Part shown: positions 42,763 through 52,717 of the stretch, one piece after another
Layout of the letters: each line of letters starts with the position of its first letter
Position numbering within the stretch: the first letter of the stretch is position 1
NCBI GenBank assembly: GCA_023014365.1
Contig: JAEBUN010000050.1
Location: forward strand, 124,001-188,000
Length of the DNA stretch: 64,000 nucleotides
Origin: Lepiota brunneoincarnata
Lineage: Eukaryota > Basidiomycota > Agaricomycetes > Agaricales > Agaricaceae
Direction of reading: 5' to 3'
Notes under the pieces: generated by a model
Told to the model about the DNA's origin: nothing
What the model saw: only the letters and a program-made list of their open reading frames with translations
Databases searched by the model: none
Position numbers and translations under genes: made by a program

Positions 42763-44869
42763 ACTGCCTGGAGCTAGGGACAAGGGTGTAGAGAAGAGTC
42801 AATGTTGAGCCCGAGCGATGGCGATGTAAGGAGTTTTGTCCCTGCATCAGGCATCAAGTTGATGAGACATGGTGTGGGACTGAATCGGATCGGTATCAGC
42901 ATTCGAAGCTCACGGAATAGTTGTTTCCAAATTCGCTGCTCTTCGTAGCTTCGATGTGATCGTCGAAGCATCTTATGCGCTGGCTACCCGTCTCAGCCTC
43001 TTGTTGCGCCGTTCCCTGCGGCGATGATGGTGATGCACAACTGACAGTTTGATATTTACTATCTGACCATCACCAGCAGCGAACCACCGGGTATATATGC
43101 CCGCATATAACAGCGTACGCAGTAGATTGGCAAGGAGTCATCATGCAATAGCTGGCCAAATTGCCCTTGCGTGAGTTCTTGCTTGGAGCAGGGGTATCAT
43201 TCCGATGCTGGCAGGAACAAAACAAAACAAGGTCCTTTGTTCTTACTATGCGATTACCATTCCCATTCTGATTTGTATTTACCAGTATTCTAAGGCGAAT
43301 CCCACTGCGGCCAATCTCAAACCAATCGAAAGGGAATTGCGGGGATCAGAAATGTCACAACAAATACATGTACTGTACAGTTTCCCCTCACGATGGGCGC
43401 TCGTGCCTCCCTGAACTGTTCTTCGGGATTGTCCTAAGATCATCACGATACATAAATGCCAACATTTTTATCCAATATCGCCCGTCTCTTTGCTGATTGT
43501 GGTGGGCACCCTCTCATGCGCTATGTTGTAATGATAGCTTTCCGAGCAGCAGAGTACAGAGTATTAAAGATTCATGCTTCGAACTTCCCAGAAATGTCGA
43601 GTCCGGTCAAGAGCAGGGAGAAACTAGATTCACTACCGGATTCCAGTCTGTGGTAAGGGTCTCTGTCGAAGGGCAGGCACCGATGTGTAGTCTTTTAATG
43701 GCCTCAGGGCACACCACGATAAGTCCGTAGAAATGCTGGTAGATCTGCAGTACGGCCAATACCTCAGCCTGGTCATCGGCAGCATCCGCCAAAGACATCC
43801 CGCAGTAAAAGGGGCAAACGAAAGCGGCTGTCGTCGACAAATTAAGGTGGGCGCACCGACAAGGCCGACCACGGCTTCGCGGGTAGTTGGCGCACAATAA
43901 ACTCACCAAGGTCTTTGACCAGCATTCACAATGCTTTGAGCCCGAGCTGCCCGGGACAATGCCATCACATGATCAGGAAGTTGATGCGTCGAACGAGGCG
44001 TCAGCCGTCCGGTAAAATGACCTTTTGTTTCCCATACCAACTGCTTTTTGTACCACTCTCTCATAATTGAATTTGAGTTGGACATGGTCTCGGAATGAAA
44101 ATCATATGAACTGTCTATTTTCAAACCCTAGATCGCAGATACACAGAATTACAGCAAGATGCACGTGCGTCCCAAGCCAGAATACAGACTACACGGTCTT
44201 GAGGCGATGGCTTGAGGGATCTGGGAGAGCATGTACATATGTTTCCGTACAAAGGGGTGGTCATACAGCGGAGTCGGAGTTATGGGCCCGGCCTGGAGCT
44301 GAGAGGGCTTGATGGAGAGATCGCGTACCTGACCATCATATGACCATGTTATGGACCTCAACATTAAAGTCTATGCAGCGGTTGGAAAGGCTGTGAGCGT
44401 GAGGACCTTGACGTTCACCTTTGATTTTGGAGGAATAATTGTCTGCGAGTTCTACGACCCTGAGGAAGCTGCTCGAATCAGGCAAGCTTGGCGCCGAGGC
44501 GAACACCAGCAACGGGAAAGGTGGGGAATGTAGCGTTAGCTACGCATTGTCTCCCTAACGACTCTCGTCTTCACATTGTTTCCCGGATATGATGGCTAAT
44601 TCTTTGCATTGCACCTCATGGCGGTACATCATATCTACATAGTTGTTGCGGCCACCCTGGGCAACCGTCTTGGGGTCACAATTGTATATGTTTGCTTAGT
44701 CAGCACAAAAGAATTAGTTGCAATCCCCCATATGTCTCTTCGAGGGGATACATATAAGCTGCGACAATGGGGGAGCCGGTAGTACCTTGCCCTGCTCGTT
44801 TCGCTTTCCTTCTTTTGAATTTCCCCCTCTCCGTGCGCGCGCTTTGGTCGTGTGCTAGCCATTTAGTGA
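42763..44869. other. Unassigned region between the arrestin/kinase block and the fungalysins
   Basis: No gene could be supported. 42774-42971 (minus) is an open stretch that may be 5' leader of the arrestin gene. Minus-strand open pieces at 43607-43909 and 43903-44124 have plausible splice signals between them but no recognised domain. A 60-residue frame at 44351-44533 (MDLNIKVYAAVGKAV) is also unassigned. GATACATATAAG at about 44748 is a candidate TATA element for fungalysin 1. Confidence 0.4.
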
Positions 44870-47257
44870 ATGGCCTTCTTTATTCTTTATATTTGTTCGG
44901 TCATCCTGGCGATTACCCTGGTTCAGGCAGCCCCATGGCCGGTTCATGTTACGCATGCGACACATCGTACACGGACATTCAAGCGTGGGCTCGAGTTGAG
45001 GTCGTACTATCCCAGACCCACTTTCAAAGTATGTGTTTGCGGGTTATGTTATTCCAGTTCATGATAATGACGAATGTTGTAGTCGATCAAGAAAACCGGA
45101 ATTTCTGCTAGAGACACACCTTCAAGTTCTGACGGGGCTACAAATCTTCCGTGTAATGTCAATAACACAGCGATATCCTTCATAGCTTCCGAGCTCGGCA
45201 TCGATAAGAGTAGCATCCGCTACAGAAGTGGACGATTTGGAGCTCACGGGGGGTTTGCTTACCTAGAACAAATTATTGTGCGTGGCCCCGCTATTTCAGA
45301 AAACGTTTTCACGGGTTTTGATCTAGTTATTACTAGAACGATAAACCTGTTGTTAACACCGCCGCCAATGTGGGCTTCGCAGATGATTGCAGGGTTATTG
45401 CGTTTGGCTCCTCTTTGGTAGACCCGAAGGATGGTGAGTATCCCATCACATACCTATTGCAGTCGCCCGCCTATTGTGCGCTCCTTTTTCATAGTCACCG
45501 TTGCTCCTTCCGAGTCCACTGCAGACTGCGAGAAGGATCTCCCAAAGATCGAGGAATCACTAGGTGGAAGTCACACACGGGCTCCGGCAGAGACTGTGTA
45601 CTATCTCAAAGAGGACCGCTCTCTTGAGCTCGTGTGTCCTGTTCAAATTCGAAACAAGACCACCGGTTTCTGGGTTGAAGCATATGTCTCCCCGCGCACG
45701 GGGGAGCTAATTTCCACCACGGATTATGTAGCGCATGCTTCGGTACGTGTAAGAGTATGGCAAGGGGAGAATCGTAACTGACCTGATGAGATTAGTATAA
45801 TGTCGTTCCCATCCAAGATCAAAACCTGTTTTCTGGACGGAAAGTCCTTGTAGACCCGGCCGACCCGGTGGCGTCCCCAAATGGATGGCATGGGTCGAAT
45901 GACAATGCGACTTCGTAAGCTTCAGCTCAATGCCTGACGTAATAGCACTAGCTAACCCATTCTTTCTGGTCAAAGGGGAAACCATGTTGTAGCCTTCGTT
46001 CTTGACCGCCGGCAAAGGAATACGGAGCTTGTGGTTGACCCATCGTCTGAAGGACTGGAGTTCAATTTCGAGTACGACGAGGATCAACCCCGTGGCGGGT
46101 CGAGTATGGCCGCTGCAGTTACCAACGCTTTCTATGTAATGAACGTGATGCACGATGTTGCTCATCGCTATGGCTTCACAGCAGAAGCCGGAAACTTTGA
46201 GGTCAACGAAGATCCCGATATTTCTGACCCAGTTCTGGTCTCCGTTCAAGATGCCAGTGGCCGCAATAACGCCGATTTCTCTACCCCAGCAGAGTAAGTG
46301 GGCCCTGGTGTTGTATGCTGGATTATTAGTAACCAATATAGACAGCGGTAGCCCGCCCGTCTGCCACTTGTTCTTGTTCGATACGGCTGATGTGAGTGGT
46401 GCTCCTTCCAATTTTTCGCGTTTTCTCACCGCTCCATGTAGCCTGAGCGTGATTCAGCCCTGTCGAATGATATCATGATCCACGAATACACCCATGGAAT
46501 CACTAATCGGCTGACCGGTGGTCGCCACAACGCGGGGTGCTTGCAATCCTTGGAGGCTTCTGGCATGGGTGAAGGATGGAGTGATATGATGGCAATTTGG
46601 GTTGCGCAAAAGTCTGCTGATGTTGCTGATTTCACCATTGGTCCTTATGTTTTCGGACGCGAGGGCGGGCGCGGATTGCGCAGTTTCCCTTATTCGACGT
46701 CGGCGTAAGCTGCTATTTTGATCATTGAAGGTGGCATCGTACTAATTTCAAAATGCAGTACTAGAAATCCTCAAATGTATTCTGACTTGCGGCAACTGAA
46801 TGAGCCACATAGTATGCCTGCTGCATTTAACTGTATCCATCGTCAGATATTCTTACATCTAGTGATAGATATCGGAGAGGTTTGGGCAAATATGCTGTTT
46901 AACCTCTATGCAGACTTGGTTCGGGAGCGTGGCTTTTCGGCCAAAGCTATGACCGATCCTGACGGTTCGGAGGGCAACATCGTTTTCATGCATATCATGA
47001 TGGATGCTTTGTCGCTTCAGCCTTGCAATCCCACTAGTACGTTAGCCGTCGACTGTGTGTTTGGCAACCCTCACCAATCTTCGTTAACAGTGGTCACAGC
47101 CCGCGACGCGATGTTACAGGCGGACCAGAACAGGTACAATGGCGCGAATGGCTGCATTATTTCGAGAGCGTTTGCGAAAAGGGGCTTGGGCGCTGGTGCG
47201 GATGAGTCGTACCAGAATGACAGGACGGTCCTTGATGGATGTGACCCAGTAGAGTAG
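44870..47257 (+). CDS. Fungalysin (M36) metalloprotease, divergent copy 1
   Basis: Eleven exons keep phase and give about 610 residues: 44870-45028, 45083-45277, 45337-45433, 45495-45742, 45796-45914, 45976-46293, 46346-46391, 46442-46704, 46759-46811, 46869-47036 and 47091-47257. An N-terminal hydrophobic signal (MAFFILYICSVILAITLVQA) is followed by the APWP start of the FTP propeptide. The catalytic domain has [19 protein letters not shown] (HEXXH zinc site) and GMGEGWSDMM with the third ligand Glu. The C-terminus has ADQNRYNGANGC. This is a secreted endopeptidase kept inactive by its propeptide. Compared with copies 2 and 3 it lacks four introns, including both flanking the microexon region being reduced to one, and is divergent in sequence. 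No lesion seen. Confidence 0.85.
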
Positions 47258-47365
47258 ATTAAAGAATTATAAGCGTTATCTTATCTTATCTGTGTTGATG
47301 TGAGAAAGTGACAAAGAGCGTTTGTTTGCCTTCGGGCAAGGATTGGCCCATTTCGATTGGTTGGA

Positions 47366-47997
47366 ATGTCGGAGCTGCAGCCTATCATTCCAGCACGGGA
47401 CGAGAGCAATCCTGGCGGCTTAGTCGCCGCGGCACCTCATGACCCCATCGAGCCTCCTCCAATCACAGAGCAGGAGGTCGGAGAGTATCGAGAGCAGGAT
47501 AGGTTCCTCCCTGTGCGTCTTTTTCTTTTTTTCTTTTTCTTCGGAGCCCGTCCTCGGGTGCTAACACCCGTAATCTCCTTGCTCTATTTCGGTTCCGTAA
47601 TAGATTGCCAATGTCTCGCGGATAATGAAGGCCGCTGTTCCTCCAACAGCCAAGATTGCAAAAGATGCGAAGGAGTGTGTTCAGGAGTGCGTGTCCGAGT
47701 ACATTTCTTTCATAACGTCGGAAGCGGCGGAGAAGTGCCAGTTGGAAAAACGAAAAACAATAGGAGGCGAGGACATCCTGTATGCCATGGGCACTCTTGG
47801 CTTTGAAAACTATGCAGAGACCCTCAAGATCCACCTCGCCAAGCTCAGACAAGTGTGTGCTCTCTCTCTCTCTCTCCCTCCCGCCGAGTAGCTCGATGCT
47901 GCGGTCGCTTATCTTGTGGCAGTATCAGAACGGCAGTGCTGGTGCCAGTGTACCTGTGTTGAGTAGGGACCAAACTGACTCGAGAGAGGAGGAGTAG
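47366..47997 (+). CDS. HAP3: CCAAT-binding factor subunit NF-YB / HAP3
   Basis: Exons 47366-47512, 47604-47852 and 47923-47997 give 156 residues. The histone-fold core is intact: [60 protein letters not shown] and [15 protein letters not shown]. This is the NF-YB family signature. The protein pairs with NF-YC, then NF-YA, to bind CCAAT boxes in the nucleus. The N-terminal tail is short and Pro-rich. Exon 3 encodes only [17 protein letters not shown] plus an acidic end, and its boundary is the least certain. Intron 2 contains a (CT)n run at 47862-47875. It starts 109 bp after fungalysin 1 ends. Confidence 0.88.
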
Positions 47998-48440
47998 CTG
48001 GGCGGGTTTAACAATCATGCTGGGTGTGTATTTCGAGGTATATCCTTCGCTCATCCGCTATGCGTCGGTTCATCATTCCCGCAGTGTATCTCTATGTATC
48101 CTATTATCATTATCCCCTCCCAAGTCTCCTTTTCTGTAATGACTTTACGAGCCCTTTTGGCCATGTGCCGTGGAACTACTAGAGCGCGTCCCATGGCATG
48201 TGGGAGATTTCCCTGTAACGCAACGTGTCATATCGTACTTGTGGGATTTAGAACCTTTCATACTACTTTCGAATGTTTTTCATCCTTGATTCAAGCTAGT
48301 CTTTGGGTGTTGAGCTCGGTGCTTGCGAGGAGTGGCAACGATGGCCTCGCCTGAACACAAACAAGCCATAATTGCATTTTGTCTTCTCCCGTCATCGCCA
48401 CCGTTGCTTTGACTCCCGCACTGCTGCAGGGGCGCATACC
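47998..48440. other. Intergenic region, NF-YB to EXO70
   Basis: No supported gene. It should hold the NF-YB terminator and EXO70 promoter. Confidence 0.45.
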
Positions 48441-50796
48441 ATGGACGACGAAACCGCAGAAATCGAACTGGCATGTTGCTCTATCTGCACTCTGAAGACG
48501 TTTGTTGACCGTCTAGCAACAGCTTGAGCAAAACCTCAGCAAGACTCGACAAACATCCAAGAGAATGATATGTATGAGCAAGTCTACTTGTTAGCATGCA
48601 TCGCGTTTACCTGATCAGCTATACTCGATAGTTTCGACACTAGGCTGGCCAAACTCGAAAAATCGATTCTACCCTTGTATACTGCGGCGCAGGTCCTGAA
48701 CCGACGGTCTCATAGTGGGTTTGCCCTGTGTATGCCTTTCGAAGCACTGACTGGGTCCAGATATCGACCAGGCCCTCTCCAAGATTGATGAAATGGCGAG
48801 CACTCGGGAAGATTTCGCTGCAGAAGAAGCTTTGATCCTGCGAGGGTGAGTTTGGGTCCGCCAAGCAATCACACCATCACTGACTGCCAGCAGGCCTCAG
48901 TCTAATAACCTTAAGGTCTACAAAGAAGTATTGGAACGTCTAAATGCAAGCATTGCGTTCAAGTCAGTTGATCGCGAGGTCGCTGAGACTGTGAGTACCA
49001 TTATCAGTTCATTACGAACGTTCACTCATGTCTACACAGGCCCGCCTCGTTGAGACCGGAGCGAAGAAACTGACCCAACTTTTCACCACGATTGTTGCTG
49101 AAGGCTCTTCCGGTGCTGTCCCTAATACCCCGGGTTCTACCCTCTCGTCGACAAGTTTGCCCCCGTCCCTTCGATCAAACCTATTATCGTTGGTCGCTTT
49201 CCTTCGGACCCTCCCGTTACCATCAACACATCCATCCCATCCTGCCGCCCCTGTCATTATGTCAACGCTCAAGGATGCACAAAAGGGCTACGCAGATATG
49301 AGAGGCAACTGGAGTGTGAAATGCTTGGAAGGGCAAGGGAAGAGGCTTGTTACCAGAGCAGATATGGTCGATCCCATTACAACTGGCAGGGAATTTGGAG
49401 AATGGGCCGAGGGTTTACTGGCTGTTGCTGAGGTGTGTCTGATTACCAATCGTTTTGGGCGTGCACTAACAAAGCTCTAGGATGAGTACAAGCTTCTGAA
49501 AGACCTTTCTCCTTTGACGAACCCGGCCCTTATTGCCTCTGCCTACGGAGCGCTTTTAGTCCCAATTCTGAAGCTTTTTGGCAACGTTCTGGGGCAGCTC
49601 TTGACCCTTATCAAAGGATCCTTACAGAAATACAATTTCCTGGCCCTTTCAGCCTACGATTCGCTTCTCCGACAACAGCCTGCATGGGAACAAGCACTGT
49701 CACATAGAGGGTCCGAGCACCTGGACGATAAGAACGAGATGAAAGACGGCCTGCAGTCCTTGAGACAGCTCTGCCTCCGGAGTTTCCCGGAATTTTTGGT
49801 CGACTTGAAGCTAGGAGCCACCAATCGCGACCCGGAGACAAGTGTCAAGCTCGTAAGTTTGACTACCGATGTGAGTTTGCACATTTGGCGTCGTAGCGCG
49901 GGATCTAAGCGGCTGTTACAGACTGCCAACTATCTTGCGCGAATCCCGGAGGTACAAGCGGCTGTTTCTTCTGCATTGCTGGCTCTCGGCGATGGGAATT
50001 GGAAAATGGGTGAGGGCGTACAGGTTGGCAAGAGTTCGAAGCTTGGAGACGTTGACGAATCTGTTATCGTGGAGCATTTCCTGTGTAAGTCACTCTGAGT
50101 GTTCTATGACTATGAGCTCCGGTTGATGACAGCTCGTAGATGATGTCGTAACAAATGCTATCAATAGCCTAAATACTATATCACGTACCCGACGTCCCAT
50201 CTTCGGCTCCATCTTTCTCCTCAATAACATTTCTTATCTACGCCAACACCTCATAGTCGAGCCGCGCCATCCCAACCTTCCCTCGTTATTATCTCGACCC
50301 ACCATAGACACGCTAAATTCGAACTGGAGGACAGCCAAGGCTGCGTACTTTGATACCAACTTCTCGCCACTGATGCAGGCCATCACAGATGATCCGAAGG
50401 AAAAGTCGGGCAAGTCTCAAGCCAAGGAAAAGTTTACGAGGTTTTTTGACCTCCTCGAGGAGGTGGTGGAGAGACATCGTATGGCAAAAGTGCTGGATGA
50501 AGATGAGGAGGGCAGAAGTGCGGTCGCCGACGAAATTGTCATGCTTGTAATACCGAGCTTGAAGAGGTTTATGCAAAAACAAAAAGAAAAGGAGTTCAGT
50601 CGGAGTAAGTTATTATTTTATTACCTTTTGTTGTATTAGTGGGACTGAGGACATTTGGGGAAACCGATTTCTAGATCCTCAAAAATGTAAGTCACATTCG
50701 TGGTTTCGATTCCAAACTTGACTCAATACGGTGTTCTTAGATATCAAACAAAGCCCGGATGATGTTGAAGCACAGCTTAGAAGCTTGTATAGTTAG
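48441..50796 (+). CDS. EXO70: Exocyst complex subunit EXO70
   Basis: Eleven exons keep phase for 611 residues: 48441-48470, 48523-48571, 48619-48714, 48761-48845, 48894-48990, 49040-49432, 49481-49870, 49922-50084, 50140-50604, 50675-50686 and 50741-50796. The N-terminus (MDDETAEIELLEQNLSKTRQ, FDTRLAKLEKSILPLYTAAQ) is the coiled coil of fungal Exo70. Middle blocks are LERLNASIAFKS, IPEVQAAVSSALLALGDGNW and FLYDVVTNAINSL. The C-terminal domain (FTRFFDLLEEVVERHRMAKV, IVMLVIPSLKRFMQK) binds membrane phosphoinositides and Rho GTPases when tethering secretory vesicles at growth sites. Exon 10 is a 12-nt microexon. The first intron appears to start with GC (CTG|GCATGT), needed to give IELLEQN. The gene looks intact. 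Confidence 0.9.
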
Positions 50797-52469
50797 TCCC
50801 AACATGGCCATCCTTGTTTCAGATGAACATGTGCGACGCTTGTGAACGGTGTTCGGCCCTTGGTGTTGCTCGTGCTCTCGTGAAGAAAGAAGCAGGGCTT
50901 GCTGGATGTCAGAAATACACAACGATCGGAACGTGAATATCCATCGAAGGAAGTACTAGCAGATGGGTGTGAGAGTGCTTTATCGCACACATACTTGTCC
51001 CGAAGCAAAACGACACTGTTACTATCTTTACAAAGGTCCGAAACCTAATCTCCACGTAAAAGTACTTGTGGGAGGCAATGGTTTCAGGCTTATCTCGAAG
51101 CTCGAGTCGCGTACGTTGGAGGCTTAGCACCGGCTATTGTGTGCTTTGGGGTAAGTTATTCTGAATTATCGGGTAACTAGGCCTGATACGTGTTCCCCCG
51201 TTTAGTCATGAAACTTTATAGTGTACCCGGCCGAGATAGCATCAAATGGCTATCGTGCACCTCCAGGATAACAGTGTGCGTGTGTGGCAATGCAGTTACC
51301 AAATGGAAAGATGAGAGCCGCGCTGTGGTAGTATCAGAAGACTGGCGCCATATGGTGCGATCATTTCCGTTCAATGGGTGACCGTTTACTAGTTGCAGGC
51401 GTTTTTCAGATAGCGCTCTTCAAACTGTGTGTAATCCCGTTTCTCACAACCTCATGTCAGGCGAGCAACTCTGTGTCTGCAAAAGCGCATGAAAATACAA
51501 ATTGAATGGCTGATGTCATGGGCATGTGGCCACGACGATCTATCGTTCAATGGTCCTGTCCTACCGTTCTGCTTCGTTAGATATCGCCATTTATCAAGGC
51601 CCGGGTCATCATGGTGGGCCGGCACCGGCGCGTCTTGAAAGTGATGCAGATATTCCCAGCTGCCTGCACTTTTCGGGCTAGGTGAAAGTGCTGCCGAAAT
51701 GGGAAACATCGGATCGACGGGTTGCAGCGACATTGCTCCTTTCGGGTTCTACGTCCTGTGATGGTTCTTCTCGTTCCTTTGTACAACCGAGGAGGTATAT
51801 TGCGTAAGAGGTGAAAGCATTACTGGAGGAGGGGGTAAGTATCAACGGAGCTAGCTCTGCACGCCGGACGAAGCATCTTGCCTAATAGTGCTATACTCAC
51901 GCAGTCTCGCGGGAACCAATACCAGAGAAGTTCAGGACGCATGGGGTTGATACCACGGCCGTTTTTTGGCTTATTGAGCCAGTGCGCTCATGATTGATCT
52001 CCGGAACGCGATGTAACACAACGGGCAGGCATCCGTCGTCAATCGTAGGAATCATCAGCTTGTTGAACGAAGGCGTGAGACCCATCTATCTTGCGTCTTG
52101 CATCCTTCCCTCGAAGCCCAGGTTCTTCTACTCATCCTATAAACGTGCATGCGGAAATTCTGATCATGCTGAAGTACCAGACGCTCCTTTTTCATGCCTC
52201 TTTCTCTGCGATAGGGCGTGCACGAGGGTTTGGATCCGTTTCTGGATAAAATGATCTTCGGTCAGGTTGTCGGCACTCGATCTCTGAGGCTTGAATTCCC
52301 TCGAGTCTGAAAATAACCCATAGCCAACCACGCTGGACACGAGCTCGTCATATCTATAGCAGCCATCAAATCCAGCTTCTGTGCGTCCCATTCGATGGTT
52401 CTCTACCCCCACCGTAAATAACTTCTCACTTTGTAGTGCGCAGGGCGCCCGTGTATCATGCGACAAGAC
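50797..52469. other. Intergenic region with no supported gene
   Basis: About 1.7 kb. Small open frames on both strands lack domains and splice structure. Parts near 52300-52470 resemble 56180-56310 upstream of fungalysin 3, so the promoter flank was duplicated with the gene. Confidence 0.4.
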
Positions 52470-52508
52470 GCCATGTTGAACCAGGGTGTGCTTCCCCCTT
52501 ATCACGAT
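52470..52508 (+). promoter_or_regulatory. Upstream block shared by fungalysins 2 and 3 (copy 2)
   Basis: GCCATGTTGAACCAGG then GTGTGCTTCCCCCTTATCAC recurs almost exactly at 56311-56348, in each case about 200-250 bp before the start codon. Conservation against a diverged background suggests a regulatory element or recent duplication. Confidence 0.55.
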
Positions 52509-52583
52509 GCTTGCTCCTTAACAGACATATCTCGTTCCCAAGGTCTAATGCTTTCGTCATATGCTCACCTTTCTCTGCTATTC

Positions 52584-52604
52584 ATTGGGTATCCAATACC
52601 CAAT
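52584..52604 (+). promoter_or_regulatory. Palindrome with CCAAT boxes upstream of fungalysin 2
   Basis: ATTGGGTATCCAATACCCAA is a near-perfect palindrome holding ATTGG and CCAAT, possible NF-Y sites, 114 bp before the start codon. Confidence 0.4.
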
Positions 52605-52616
52605 CTGAACGGCAGA

Positions 52617-52623
52617 TATAAAT
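52617..52623 (+). promoter_or_regulatory. TATA box of fungalysin 2
   Basis: TATAAAT lies 95 bp before the start codon. The equivalent place before copy 3 has GGATATATATG (about 56453). Confidence 0.6.
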
Positions 52624-52717
52624 GTGGTAGCTTTGCAGCTGCTGGTTCTCCAGAGCCTGTCTCTGCTTCGCTGATATTTGCAAGTCTTGCCTGCACGAGT
52701 AGCCCATTTTGACAAAC

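Noticed and set aside
44351..44533. Small ORF MDLNIKVYAAVGKAV as a gene
   Set aside because: Sixty residues, no domain and no splice context; left as unassigned sequence.
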